From NCBI GenBank assembly GCA_963714875.1, contig CAVQQI010000014.1, positions 186,001 to 250,000 of the forward strand: 64,000 nt of DNA, given 5' to 3'. The first letter of the stretch is position 1. The number at the start of each line of letters is the position of its first letter. Below, in pieces: positions 17,378-25,617 of the stretch. The stretch is from JBAOHV01 sp963714875 (GTDB taxonomy: Bacteria; Actinomycetota; Acidimicrobiia; Acidimicrobiales; Microtrichaceae). A program made the position numbers and the translations under genes. The notes beneath the pieces are model-generated. The model ran no database searches. It was not told the origin of the DNA and was given only the letters and a program-made list of their open reading frames with translations.

Positions 17378-18961
17378 ATGGCAACACCACGACGTTCGAC
17401 CAGCGCAGCGTTGCGATGGTCCATCACCGTGCTCTGCGCGCTCGCGCTGCTCGGTGCCGCGTGCTCCGGTGACGAAGAAGGAGGCGATGGCACCGTGGAG
17501 GACGCTGCGCCGAGCACGACCGAGGTCGACGTGGCGCCTCGCCTGGGGCCACCCGAGCGCGATGCCGCCACCGTCCCCGACGTCACGGGGCCGATCGAAT
17601 CGGGCGCGGGCGCCATCGTCCTCGGCCCGCCCGGGTTCGACCTGACCACGGTGGGCTACACCGAGGAGGAGTACTTCCTGACGGGGCGGGCGTCGTCGTA
17701 CACCTCGGATGAGCCGCTGACCGAGGATGGTCGCTGGGACGTGCGCACCGACGGTTCGGCGGACTACACGACCCGCATCGTGGTCAGACGACCTGCCGAT
17801 GCCGGCGCTTTCGACGGCACCGTGGTGGTCGAGTGGCTCAACGTCTCCGGCGGACTGGATGCCAGCCCCGACTGGTCCTACACCCACAACGAGATCATCC
17901 GATCCGGCTCCGCCTGGGTCGGCGTGTCCGCCCAGCGTGTCGGCATCGAGGGCGGCGGCAACTCCCTCGGCTCAGCGCTCGCGCTCAAGATCAACGACCC
18001 CGAGCGCTACGCACCGCTGAGCCACCCGGGTGACGACTTCAGCTACGACATCTTCACCCAGGCCGGCGCTGCGGTGTGGTTCGCTGCGGACCAGGTCCTC
18101 GGTGGATTCGAACCGGAGATGGTCCTGGCGGCTGGCGAGTCGCAGTCCGCGTTCCGGCTGACCACCTACGTGGACGCGCTGGCCCTCGACGCCGACATGT
18201 ACGACGGGTACTTCGTGCACAGCCGTGCAGCTGCCGGCGCGCCGCTGTCGGCCGACGTCGAGCCACCCCGCCCGACCCTGTCGCGCACCGACCTGGAGGT
18301 GCCGGTGCTGGTGCTGTCCGCGGAGACCGACCTGGTCGGGGACCGGCTGGCCTATGCCGAGGCCCGCCAACCCGACACGGACTGGTTCGCCGGGTGGGAG
18401 GTGGCCGGCACCGCGCACGCCGATGCCTACAACCTGGGCATCAGCGACAGCGACGACGGGTCGGGCGCAGGCGACGACGCGCTGTTCGCCGCCATGATCG
18501 ATCCGCCGGCGTCGGTGTACTTCGACATCATCAGCTGTGACCGTCCGATCAATGCAGGACCGCACACCTATGTTGCCCGTACCGCACTCGCATCCCTGGC
18601 GACCTGGGCTCGAACCGGTGTCGCACCACCGGCGATGCCACAGCTGGAGCTGGACGACAGCGGCAACGACGTCGTGCGCGGCCCCGACGGCAACGCCACC
18701 ACGGGCATCCGCACCCCACAGGTGGACGTGCCCATCGCTGCGCTGTCCGGGCTGGGGCAGACCGACGGCAGCTTCTGCTCGCTGTTCGGCACCACCGTGC
18801 CGTTCTCGGCGGAGCAGTTGGCCGAGCGCTACCCGGACCACGCCGGCTTCGTGGCCGAGTGGAACCGCTCGGTCGATGCTGCGGTCACGGCCGGGGTCCT
18901 GCTCGATGCCGACGCGACGCAGCTGCGTCGTGTCGCGGCGGAGTCCTCGATCCGACGCTGA
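17378..18961 (+). CDS. Alpha/beta-hydrolase-domain lipoprotein (Abhydrolase_10 type)
   Basis: 527 aa. ATG 17378 (ACAGGGGG upstream) opens a lipoprotein signal (lipobox LGAAC, Cys 28) followed by an acidic Thr-rich linker. The rest is a long hydrolase with VVVEWLNVSGGLDASPDW, VGVSAQRVGIEGG and the nucleophile elbow AAGESQSAF, as in the large secreted alpha/beta hydrolases of PF20091. The catalytic His is probably in AGTAHADAYNLG. Extracytoplasmic esterase or related activity; substrate unknown. Monocistronic, followed by a hairpin. Confidence 0.8.
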   Translation: MATPRRSTSAALRWSITVLCALALLGAACSGDEEGGDGTVEDAAPSTTEVDVAPRLGPPERDAATVPDVTGPIESGAGAIVLGPPGFDLTTVGYTEEEYFLTGRASSYTSDEPLTEDGRWDVRTDGSADYTTRIVVRRPADAGAFDGTVVVEWLNVSGGLDASPDWSYTHNEIIRSGSAWVGVSAQRVGIEGGGNSLGSALALKINDPERYAPLSHPGDDFSYDIFTQAGAAVWFAADQVLGGFEPEMVLAAGESQSAFRLTTYVDALALDADMYDGYFVHSRAAAGAPLSADVEPPRPTLSRTDLEVPVLVLSAETDLVGDRLAYAEARQPDTDWFAGWEVAGTAHADAYNLGISDSDDGSGAGDDALFAAMIDPPASVYFDIISCDRPINAGPHTYVARTALASLATWARTGVAPPAMPQLELDDSGNDVVRGPDGNATTGIRTPQVDVPIAALSGLGQTDGSFCSLFGTTVPFSAEQLAERYPDHAGFVAEWNRSVDAAVTAGVLLDADATQLRRVAAESSIRR

Positions 18962-19025
18962 CGGAGGCGTCGGTCCGCCGTGCGGCGGGGCTGACTGTCG
19001 GGACTCATCGACTGCGATCACCGGT

Positions 19026-19070
19026 TCTGGGTGGCAACGATGCTCGCCCGCCGTCGTGATGCCACCCAGA
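19026..19070. terminator. Bidirectional hairpin between convergent genes
   Basis: 11-bp perfect arms TCTGGGTGGCA (19026-19036) and TGCCACCCAGA (19060-19070), with four further pairs inside after a 2-base bulge. It lies between the hydrolase (+) and the disulfide reductase (-). Confidence 0.65.
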
Positions 19071-19096
19071 GATCTGTGCCCGGAGCGCCGGACCGC

Positions 19097-20461
19097 TCAG
19101 CGGGCCTTGTCGACCGCGCCGGCCGCTCGTCCGGCGGCCAGGAGCACCGGATCCCACACGGGCGAGAACGGCGGCGAGTACGCCAGGTCCATGCCGCCCA
19201 TGTCGGCCACCGTCATCTCGTTCCACAGCGCCGTGGCCACCACGTCGATGCGCTTCGCCGCCCCGGAACCACCGACGATCTGCCCACCGAGCAGCCGCCC
19301 CGACCCTCGCTCGGCGACCAGCTTCACCGTCACCGGCTCGGCGCCCGGGTAGTAGTGCGCCCGGCTCTTCGAGGTGTTCGTCGCCGTGACGAACGCGAAC
19401 CCGGCCGCGGTCGCCTCGCGCTCGTTGAGGCCCGTGCGGGCCACCTCGAGATCTCCCACGCGGGTGATGGCGGTGCCCAGCACCCCACCGAAGGTCGCGT
19501 ACCCGCCACCGAGGTTCGTGCCCGCCACGCGACCCTGCTTGTTGGCATGCGTGCCGAGTGCGATGCTCACGCCGCGACGCGACACACGGTGGAACGACTC
19601 CACGCAGTCCCCCGCTGCCCACACATGGTCGACCGGGGTGCGTTGACGGCGATCGACCACGATCCCGCCGCTGTCGCCCACCGGGATGCCCGCTGCTGCG
19701 GCGAGCGCCGCGTTGGGTCGTGCGCCCAGGCCCACCACCACCACATCGGCGGGAACGGAACCGGCAGAGGTCACCACCGCGGTGACCTGGCCCTCGGCAT
19801 CCACGTCGAAGGACCGCACGCCCTCGCCCAGGCGGACCTCGATCCCGAGCCGTTCCAGCGCCTCGGTCACCGACGACGCCATGTCGGCGTCCAGGGTCAC
19901 CATCGGCTGCTCCGCGAGCTCCACCACGGTGACCTCCAGCCCGCGCAGGGCGAAGGCCTCGGCGACCTCGAGTCCGATGTAGCCGCCGCCGACCACCACG
20001 GCGCGTCGGGCATCGGGCACCGCGGCCGACACGGCCTCGGCATCGGGGATGGTCCGCAGGTCGAACACGCCGGTCGCGTCGATGCCCGGGAACGGCGGCC
20101 GGACCGGCACCGCCCCCGTGGCGATCAGCAGTTCGTCGTAGGACACGCTGGCGTCGGTCCCGACGTCCAGGTCGCGGACCGACACGACTCGTGCGTCGGT
20201 GTCGATGCCGGTCACCTCGTGCCGGGTGCGGACATCGACCCCCGTGGCACGGAACTCCTCGGGGGTGCGAGCAACGAGGTCCTCGACATCGCCGACCTCG
20301 CCGCCGACCAGGTACGGCAGACCGCACGCCGCGTAGGACGTGAACGACCCCCGCTCGAACGCCACGATCTCCAGCTCGTCGACCGGGCGCATCCGACGTG
20401 CCTGTGCCGCCGCACTCATGCCGCCGGCATCACCGCCGATGACCACCACACGCTCCGACAT
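19097..20461 (-). CDS. CoA-disulfide reductase / NADH oxidase-family flavoprotein
   Basis: 454 aa from ATG 20461. FAD motif VVIGGDAGGMSAAAQARR, the single redox Cys in SYAACGLPY (Cys 46), NAD motif VVVGGGYIGLEVAEAFALRG, WAAGDCVE near the C-terminal FAD site and the family dimerisation domain (ITRVGDLEVARTGLNEREA). The lone Cys is typical of CoA-disulfide reductases and NADH peroxidases/oxidases, which keep thiols reduced or remove oxidants. Actinomycetes use mycothiol, so the physiological disulfide is uncertain. Full length, single gene. Confidence 0.88.
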   Translation of the reverse strand: MSERVVVIGGDAGGMSAAAQARRMRPVDELEIVAFERGSFTSYAACGLPYLVGGEVGDVEDLVARTPEEFRATGVDVRTRHEVTGIDTDARVVSVRDLDVGTDASVSYDELLIATGAVPVRPPFPGIDATGVFDLRTIPDAEAVSAAVPDARRAVVVGGGYIGLEVAEAFALRGLEVTVVELAEQPMVTLDADMASSVTEALERLGIEVRLGEGVRSFDVDAEGQVTAVVTSAGSVPADVVVVGLGARPNAALAAAAGIPVGDSGGIVVDRRQRTPVDHVWAAGDCVESFHRVSRRGVSIALGTHANKQGRVAGTNLGGGYATFGGVLGTAITRVGDLEVARTGLNEREATAAGFAFVTATNTSKSRAHYYPGAEPVTVKLVAERGSGRLLGGQIVGGSGAAKRIDVVATALWNEMTVADMGGMDLAYSPPFSPVWDPVLLAAGRAAGAVDKAR

Positions 20462-20628
20462 CGGGTCCTCCTCGTTGACTCGCGACCTGGGCGCCACGAT
20501 GTCACGGGCGTCCCCCGACCACGAACTCATCGAGGTCGACCCCCGATCACCCCAGGACCCCGCTCCCGAAGAAATGCGTCGCGGCCGGACGGAGTTGACC
20601 CCCCGTACGACGCAGCGAGGGGGCCATC

Positions 20629-21060
20629 ATGGCGAACGAGACCGATGACATGAACAACTGGAACGCGCAGATCATCGCCGAGTTCCGGGCCGCCGGCGGC
20701 AAGGTGGGCGGGCCGTTCGAGGGAGCGCCGATGGTGTTGCTGCACCATCGCGGAGCCAGGAGCGGCACCGAGCGCGTCACACCGCTGATGTACCGACCCG
20801 ACGGCGACCGCGTGATCGTCTTCGCGTCCAAGGCCGGGGCGACGACGAACCCCGACTGGTACCACAACCTCATGGCCCACCCGGAGACAACCATCGAGAT
20901 CGGCACCGAGGTCGGCGTCGCGGTCCGCGCCACCGAGCTCCGGGGTACCGATCGGGAGCGGATCTGGGAGGCACAGCAGCGCGAGGTGCCACAGTTCGCC
21001 GAGTACGAGCGGGCGGCGGGCGGTCGCGTCATCCCGGTCATCGCCCTGGACCGGACCTGA
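20629..21060 (+). CDS. Deazaflavin (F420)-dependent nitroreductase family protein (Ddn-like)
   Basis: 143 aa. ATG 20629 has GAGGGGG upstream. The segments GAPMVLLHHRGARSGTERVTPL, VIVFASKAGATTNPDWYHNL and the AHPETTIEIGTE strand are the signature of the split-barrel Ddn/DUF385 family of actinobacteria, which uses coenzyme F420 for reduction of quinones or nitro compounds. The Tyr in the DWYHNL segment is a cofactor/substrate position in Ddn. It implies that the organism makes F420. Convergent with lldD. Confidence 0.9.
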   Translation: MANETDDMNNWNAQIIAEFRAAGGKVGGPFEGAPMVLLHHRGARSGTERVTPLMYRPDGDRVIVFASKAGATTNPDWYHNLMAHPETTIEIGTEVGVAVRATELRGTDRERIWEAQQREVPQFAEYERAAGGRVIPVIALDRT

Positions 21061-21165
21061 CACGACCGTCCGGGACATGAGGAGCGTCGCAGCGACAGCA
21101 GCTGTCGGCACTGCGCCCGAGCTCTGTCGAGAGGTGACGACCGCGGACGCCGGGGGGCCGTGCGG

Positions 21166-22341
21166 CTAGCGATCGAGCAGCACGGTCGGGTCCACCTCCT
21201 GCACATCGGTGACACCGCACAGCGCCATCGCGACCGTGAGCTCCTTGTGCATCGTGTCGAGCACGTGGGTCACCCCACCCTGCCCTCCGCCGGCGACCGC
21301 CCAGGCCCACGGCCGACCGATCAGACACGCCCGCGCACCCAGCGCCAGCATCTTGACCACGTCCAGCCCGCTGCGCACGCCGCCGTCCACGAGCACCTCG
21401 GCCCCGTCACCCACCGCATCGACGACCGCCGGAAGGGCTCGTGCGGTCGACGTCGCGTCGTCGAGCTGACGCCCGCCGTGGTTCGACACGACCAACGCGT
21501 CGACGCCCTCGGCGACCGCTCGGCGCGCGTCCTCCGGGTCGAGCACGCCCTTCAGCACGATCGAGCCCCGCCAGTGCTCGCGCACCCACGCCAGGTCGTC
21601 CCAGGTCACCGACGGATCGAACTGGGAGTCCACCCACGACTTGAAGGCCTCCGGCGTCGTGGCACCGGGGACGGCATCCTCCAGGTTGCCGAAGGTGAGC
21701 GGCTTGCCGCCCAGGGCAACGTCACGCACCCACCCGACGTGGCGGACCATGTCGATGCCCTTGACCGCCCGGCCGAACGGCCCGACGGGGATCGTCATGC
21801 CGTTGCGCGTGTCGCGGTAGCGCTCCCCCACCACGGGGAAGTCGACGGTGAGCACGAGCACCTCGCAGCCCGCTGCGGCCGCGCGGTCCATCAGACCCTC
21901 GGCGAAGCGGCGGTCACGCATGACGTACAGCTGGTACCAGAACGGTGCCGTCGTGGCGGCAGCGACCTCCTCGATGGAGCAGATCGACACCGTCGACTCG
22001 CAGAAGGGCACGCCGAAGGCCTCGGCCGCACGGGCCGCCTGGACCTCGGCCCGTCGGGCGAACATGCCGCACAGCCCCACGGGCGCCAGGATCACGGGCA
22101 TGGCCAGCGACTCGCCGAGGACCGTGGTGCGTGTCCGGAGCTCCGACACGTCGCGCAGCACCCGCTGACGCAGTCCGATCCGGGCCAGATCGGCCTCGTT
22201 GCCGCGCAGCGTCGACTCCTCGTAGGCCCCGCCGTCGATGTAGTCGAACAGCTGTCGGGGAAGGCGGCGGCGGGCGAGCTCTCGGTGGTCTCGCACCGAC
22301 GCCGGTGCCAGTCGCAACGAGCGATCGGGGACGATCGGCAT
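21166..22341 (-). CDS. lldD: FMN-dependent alpha-hydroxy-acid dehydrogenase (LldD-like)
   Basis: 391 aa, complete. FDYIDGGAYEESTLRGNEADL, PVILAPVGLCGMFARRAE, the catalytic SNHGGRQLDD and VLVDGGVRSGLDVVKMLALGA define the family that oxidises L-lactate or similar 2-hydroxy acids with FMN. The same family includes MftD of mycofactocin maturation. It lies 62 bp downstream of a 41-aa peptide gene on the same strand; no other mycofactocin genes are present. Respiratory L-lactate dehydrogenase is the default call; a role in peptide modification is only a hypothesis from context. Confidence 0.85.
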   Translation of the reverse strand: MPIVPDRSLRLAPASVRDHRELARRRLPRQLFDYIDGGAYEESTLRGNEADLARIGLRQRVLRDVSELRTRTTVLGESLAMPVILAPVGLCGMFARRAEVQAARAAEAFGVPFCESTVSICSIEEVAAATTAPFWYQLYVMRDRRFAEGLMDRAAAAGCEVLVLTVDFPVVGERYRDTRNGMTIPVGPFGRAVKGIDMVRHVGWVRDVALGGKPLTFGNLEDAVPGATTPEAFKSWVDSQFDPSVTWDDLAWVREHWRGSIVLKGVLDPEDARRAVAEGVDALVVSNHGGRQLDDATSTARALPAVVDAVGDGAEVLVDGGVRSGLDVVKMLALGARACLIGRPWAWAVAGGGQGGVTHVLDTMHKELTVAMALCGVTDVQEVDPTVLLDR

Positions 22342-22403
22342 GGGCAGATCGTACCGATGCGCCGTGGCGCGGGCACCGAGCAGCAGCGACTGCTCAGATC
22401 AGA

Positions 22404-22529
22404 TCAGATCCGGATGTCGCGGTCGGAGTTGGCGAGCAGCCACCCGTGGTGGATCTGGTCGCCGACCTCGAAGCCCTTCTTCGCACTCCACACGAGACCC
22501 AGCAACGCCAGACGTCGAAGATTGCCCAT
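22404..22529 (-). CDS. Putative 41-aa peptide
   Basis: Small gene: ATG at 22529 preceded by AGGGGGTG with 5-base spacing, stop at 22404. The peptide starts MGNLRRLALLGLVWSAKKG, continues with EVGDQIHHGWLL and ends NSDRDIRI: a basic, hydrophobic first half and a charged second half. 26 of the visible codons end in C or G. I recognise no family. It sits 62 bp upstream of lldD on the same strand, so the two are probably cotranscribed. It could be a small membrane-associated protein or, given the radical SAM enzyme 3 kb away, a modified-peptide precursor. Confidence 0.5.
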   Translation of the reverse strand: MGNLRRLALLGLVWSAKKGFEVGDQIHHGWLLANSDRDIRI

Positions 22530-22689
22530 CGTGTCACCCCCTGTGCGCCGACCCCCCGGTCGGCGTCATGTTCCATTCGGCATCGAGCGGGCGGTGATGA
22601 GCAGTCCGCGCCCCGGGCGCACCGCGGCCGGGACCCCACGACGCCGGTGCACGGTGCTCCACGGGTGGGTACCCTCTGGCCGCTGGGAC

Positions 22690-24789
22690 ATGGCGGAGGA
22701 ACGAGGATGCAGGACGTTGGGCTGCACCCCGCCGCGGGCGGCGGTGCTGGTGGGCGGGTCGGGGTTCGTGGGCTCGGCGACCGCAGCGGCGCTGCGGGAC
22801 GCCGGATGCGCGGTGACCGTGGTGGACGTCGCTCCGCCCCCCGATCGTGCGCTCGACGCCGGTGCCGAATGGCGACGATGCGACCTGCTGGTCGACGACA
22901 TCGATCTGCCCCCGGGCGACGTCGTGCTCTTCGTCGGCAACGGCGACCCCCGTACCCGTTGGCAGTGGCACCAGCCGCTGCAGACGGTGGTGACCACAGG
23001 GCGACTGGGCCCCAGCCTGGCCGGCCGCAACGTGACGCTGTGTTCGACGCTCGAGGTCTACGGGGCCGCACCCGCACCGCTCACCGAGCAGAGCCCCCAC
23101 GTGCTGCCGTGGAACGACGAGCAGCTCTGGAGCTGGCTCGAGCGGGGTCGGCCGCTGTTCGATCGGCCCTGCCCGCCGTGGACCGCGGCCGGGTGGTGCA
23201 GGGAGCTGCTCGCTGCGGACCCGACCGGCCGCTGGGTGTACGGGTTGGCCAAGCGCGCCCAGGAGCTCCTCGTCACCGAGGCCGTCGGCGAGGACCGGCT
23301 CACGGTGCTGCGTCTGGCGAACACTGTCGGTGCCGGCCAGGAACGGGTCGTGTCCCGGCTGGCCCGCAGGGCCGCTGCCGGACGCACCCTGGAGGTGAGC
23401 CATCCCGTGGTCCGCAGCTTCCTGCCGGCTGACCATGTGGCCCGGGTGTTCCTGGGCGCGCCGGGGCCGGGGACCTTCATCGTCGGATCGGCGTCGGTCG
23501 AGCTCATGGCGATCGCCGAACAGCTGGTCGACTCCGTCGGCGAGGGGCGGCCCTCCGTGGTCGCGATGGAGGTCGGCCCGCAGGACAGCTGTGGCGAGGT
23601 GCAGGCCACGGCGTTGGACCCCCTCGGACTCGGAGTCGGGCCCTGGTCCACCTGGATCGACGACGCCGTGCAGTCGATCCTGGACCCCGCCGCGGTGCAG
23701 ATCCACCCTCCGGTCGGGGTGGTGGTGCCACCCCGATGTGTCAGCCCCGATGTCGTCACGAGCCGTCAGCAGTCGGCGCTGTGGAGCGGCGCGGTGAAGC
23801 ACGGCAACCAGTGGTCGACCGAGCTCGAGGAACGACTCACCAAGGAGCTGGCCATCGGCGCCGACCGTCAGCTGCTCGCCACCACCAGCGGTACCGACGC
23901 GCTGCGGATCATGTGCGGCGCGGTGTGCGGTCCGGCGGCTCCCGGCCAGGTCGTCGCGCTGCCGTCGTACACCTTCCCCGCCACCGCCGAGGTCGTCGCC
24001 CAGCTGGGCTACCGGATCCGCTTCGTCGACGTCGACCCGATCCACTGGACGATGGACCCGACATCGCTGGCCGCGGCACTGTCTCCCGGCGACGTCGCGG
24101 CGGTGGTCGCGGTCGACACCTTCGGCAATCCCGTCGACTATGCGGCGCTGCAGCAGGAGTGCGACCTGGCGGGAGTTCCGCTGCTGGCCGATTCCGCTGC
24201 TGCGCTCGGCAGCCGGATCGGTGAGGACCCGGTGGGCACGCAGGCCGTCGGGCACTCCTTTTCGATGAGCTTCGCCAAGGTGCTCTCCGCAGGCGGCGCC
24301 GGCGGTGCGGTGGTGCTCCCGGCGGACGTGGAGACCGACGGTCCGTACGGATGGACGCGCTCGGCGCTGATGAACGAGCTGCACGCGATCGTCGCGCTCG
24401 ACCAGCTGGAGGTCCTCGGCGAGCTGGTGGATCGCCGCAACCGCAACGCCGAGCTGTACAGCGCAGCGGCTGCACGCCTGGGTCTGGATCACCAGCGGAC
24501 ACGGCCCGGAGCGCGCCACAGCTGGGTCCACTTCGTGCTGCGCATCCCGGGCGGGACGCAGCGGCGGGACCGGGTCTCGGCCGAGCTCGCCGCCCTGGGG
24601 GTCGGGACCAAGGCCTACTTCGACCCGCTGCACCGCGACGCGGCCTTCGACCGTGTGCGTGTCGAGGGGCCCGAGCTGACGGTGACCGACGAGCTCGGCG
24701 ACCAGTCACTCGCGGTGCCGATGTCCTCGGAGCTGAACGACGAGGCGATCGACCGCATCTGCATCGTGCTCGACCGGGTGCTCGGCTGA
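22690..24789 (+). CDS. Fusion of NAD-dependent sugar epimerase/dehydratase and DegT/DnrJ/EryC1 aminotransferase
   Basis: 699 aa from ATG 22690; the frame is open further upstream, but only here does the Rossmann fold begin within 25 residues (VGGSGFVGSATAAALRDAG). Residues about 17-330 are an SDR-type epimerase with CSTLEVYGAA and the YGLAKRAQE catalytic pair. Residues about 345-699 are a fold-type I PLP enzyme: ATTSGTDALRIM, VALPSYTFPATAEVVAQLGY and Schiff-base Lys 530 in SMSFAKVLSAGGAGG. No internal Met and no stop mark a junction. Such a protein could epimerise or dehydrate an NDP-sugar and then aminate the keto group. Divergent from the peptide-lldD pair. Confidence 0.85.
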   Translation: MAEERGCRTLGCTPPRAAVLVGGSGFVGSATAAALRDAGCAVTVVDVAPPPDRALDAGAEWRRCDLLVDDIDLPPGDVVLFVGNGDPRTRWQWHQPLQTVVTTGRLGPSLAGRNVTLCSTLEVYGAAPAPLTEQSPHVLPWNDEQLWSWLERGRPLFDRPCPPWTAAGWCRELLAADPTGRWVYGLAKRAQELLVTEAVGEDRLTVLRLANTVGAGQERVVSRLARRAAAGRTLEVSHPVVRSFLPADHVARVFLGAPGPGTFIVGSASVELMAIAEQLVDSVGEGRPSVVAMEVGPQDSCGEVQATALDPLGLGVGPWSTWIDDAVQSILDPAAVQIHPPVGVVVPPRCVSPDVVTSRQQSALWSGAVKHGNQWSTELEERLTKELAIGADRQLLATTSGTDALRIMCGAVCGPAAPGQVVALPSYTFPATAEVVAQLGYRIRFVDVDPIHWTMDPTSLAAALSPGDVAAVVAVDTFGNPVDYAALQQECDLAGVPLLADSAAALGSRIGEDPVGTQAVGHSFSMSFAKVLSAGGAGGAVVLPADVETDGPYGWTRSALMNELHAIVALDQLEVLGELVDRRNRNAELYSAAAARLGLDHQRTRPGARHSWVHFVLRIPGGTQRRDRVSAELAALGVGTKAYFDPLHRDAAFDRVRVEGPELTVTDELGDQSLAVPMSSELNDEAIDRICIVLDRVLG

Positions 24790-24822
24790 GCCACGCGTAC
24801 CAGCGACCAGTCCCCAGGGCGA

Positions 24823-25617
24823 TCAGCCCGGGACGCGCGCCATGCCCAACAGCTGCTTGCCCATGTCCGCCAGCGCGGGATCGGTCGACCAGCGGGCCTC
24901 GCGAGCGAGCGTGGCGTCGAGCGCGTCGGCCAGATCCACCATCAGCTGGTCAGGTCCCACGATCGTCCAGCCGCACAGCAGGCCTCGGACCTCGACGTCG
25001 ACCAGGCCCGCAGCGAGCAGCGCTTCGGCCAGCGAACCGGCATCGAACAGGTGCAGATCCGCAACTCGACCTTCGGCGGTCCACACACCTCGACGGCTGA
25101 CCCGGCGTTGTTCGGCTTCCTCCAGCCGACCGGCGCGGGCGAGCTCGACCACCAACGAGCCCAGCGAGTCGACCAGCACGGCGACGGTGGCACCCGGTGA
25201 ACCCCACGACCTGAACCGCATCAGCGTCTCGACCGGATCGTCCACGTACTGCAACGAGCCCATCGCCACGATCGCCGCTGCGGCACCGGTGTCGGCAGGA
25301 AGCTCGACGTGCTCCATCGATCCCTCGACCAGCGCGAACTCGGCGCCCAGGCCGCGACGGCGCGCCGCCGCGATCATCCGCGGCGACTGCTCGATGCCCA
25401 CGACACGGTGCCCCGACGCGAGATACCGCTCCGCCCATCGACCGACGCCGCAGCCGGCATCGATGACCGGATGTCCGGGCGACGGGGGATCCAGCCGAGC
25501 CTGCACCGCGTCCCAGGCGAGGACGTCGTAGGCGTTGCGGTGCGGCACCGAGAAGTGGTCGTCGTAGTCATCGGCCAGCGCGTCGTACAGCGGGATCGAC
25601 GAGCGCATCGGGCTCAC
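24823..25617 (-). CDS. SAM-dependent methyltransferase
   Basis: 264 aa from GTG 25617, which overlaps the stop of the preceding radical SAM frame (GTGA); ATG 25608 is an alternative. YDALADDYDDHFSVPHR, motif I VIDAGCGVGRWAERYLASG, VVGIEQSPRMIAAARRRG and AAIVAMGSLQYVDDP define a class I methyltransferase with a C-terminal cap domain (LHLFDAGSLAEALLAAGL). Substrate unknown. Third gene of the - strand unit Alg14 / Alg13-MT-rSAM / MT, so it probably acts on the same glycan or conjugate. Confidence 0.85.
   Translation of the reverse strand: MSPMRSSIPLYDALADDYDDHFSVPHRNAYDVLAWDAVQARLDPPSPGHPVIDAGCGVGRWAERYLASGHRVVGIEQSPRMIAAARRRGLGAEFALVEGSMEHVELPADTGAAAAIVAMGSLQYVDDPVETLMRFRSWGSPGATVAVLVDSLGSLVVELARAGRLEEAEQRRVSRRGVWTAEGRVADLHLFDAGSLAEALLAAGLVDVEVRGLLCGWTIVGPDQLMVDLADALDATLAREARWSTDPALADMGKQLLGMARVPG

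Noticed and set aside
21166..22529. Mycofactocin cluster (LldD/MftD plus peptide)
   Set aside because: No mftB, mftC, mftE or mftF homologues nearby on the strand, and the 41-aa peptide lacks the C-terminal motif of MftA. Kept only as a hypothesis of a different peptide system.
22534..24633. Long - strand open frame of 699 codons opposite the epimerase-DegT gene
   Set aside because: Mirror-frame artefact of high GC; no domain signals.
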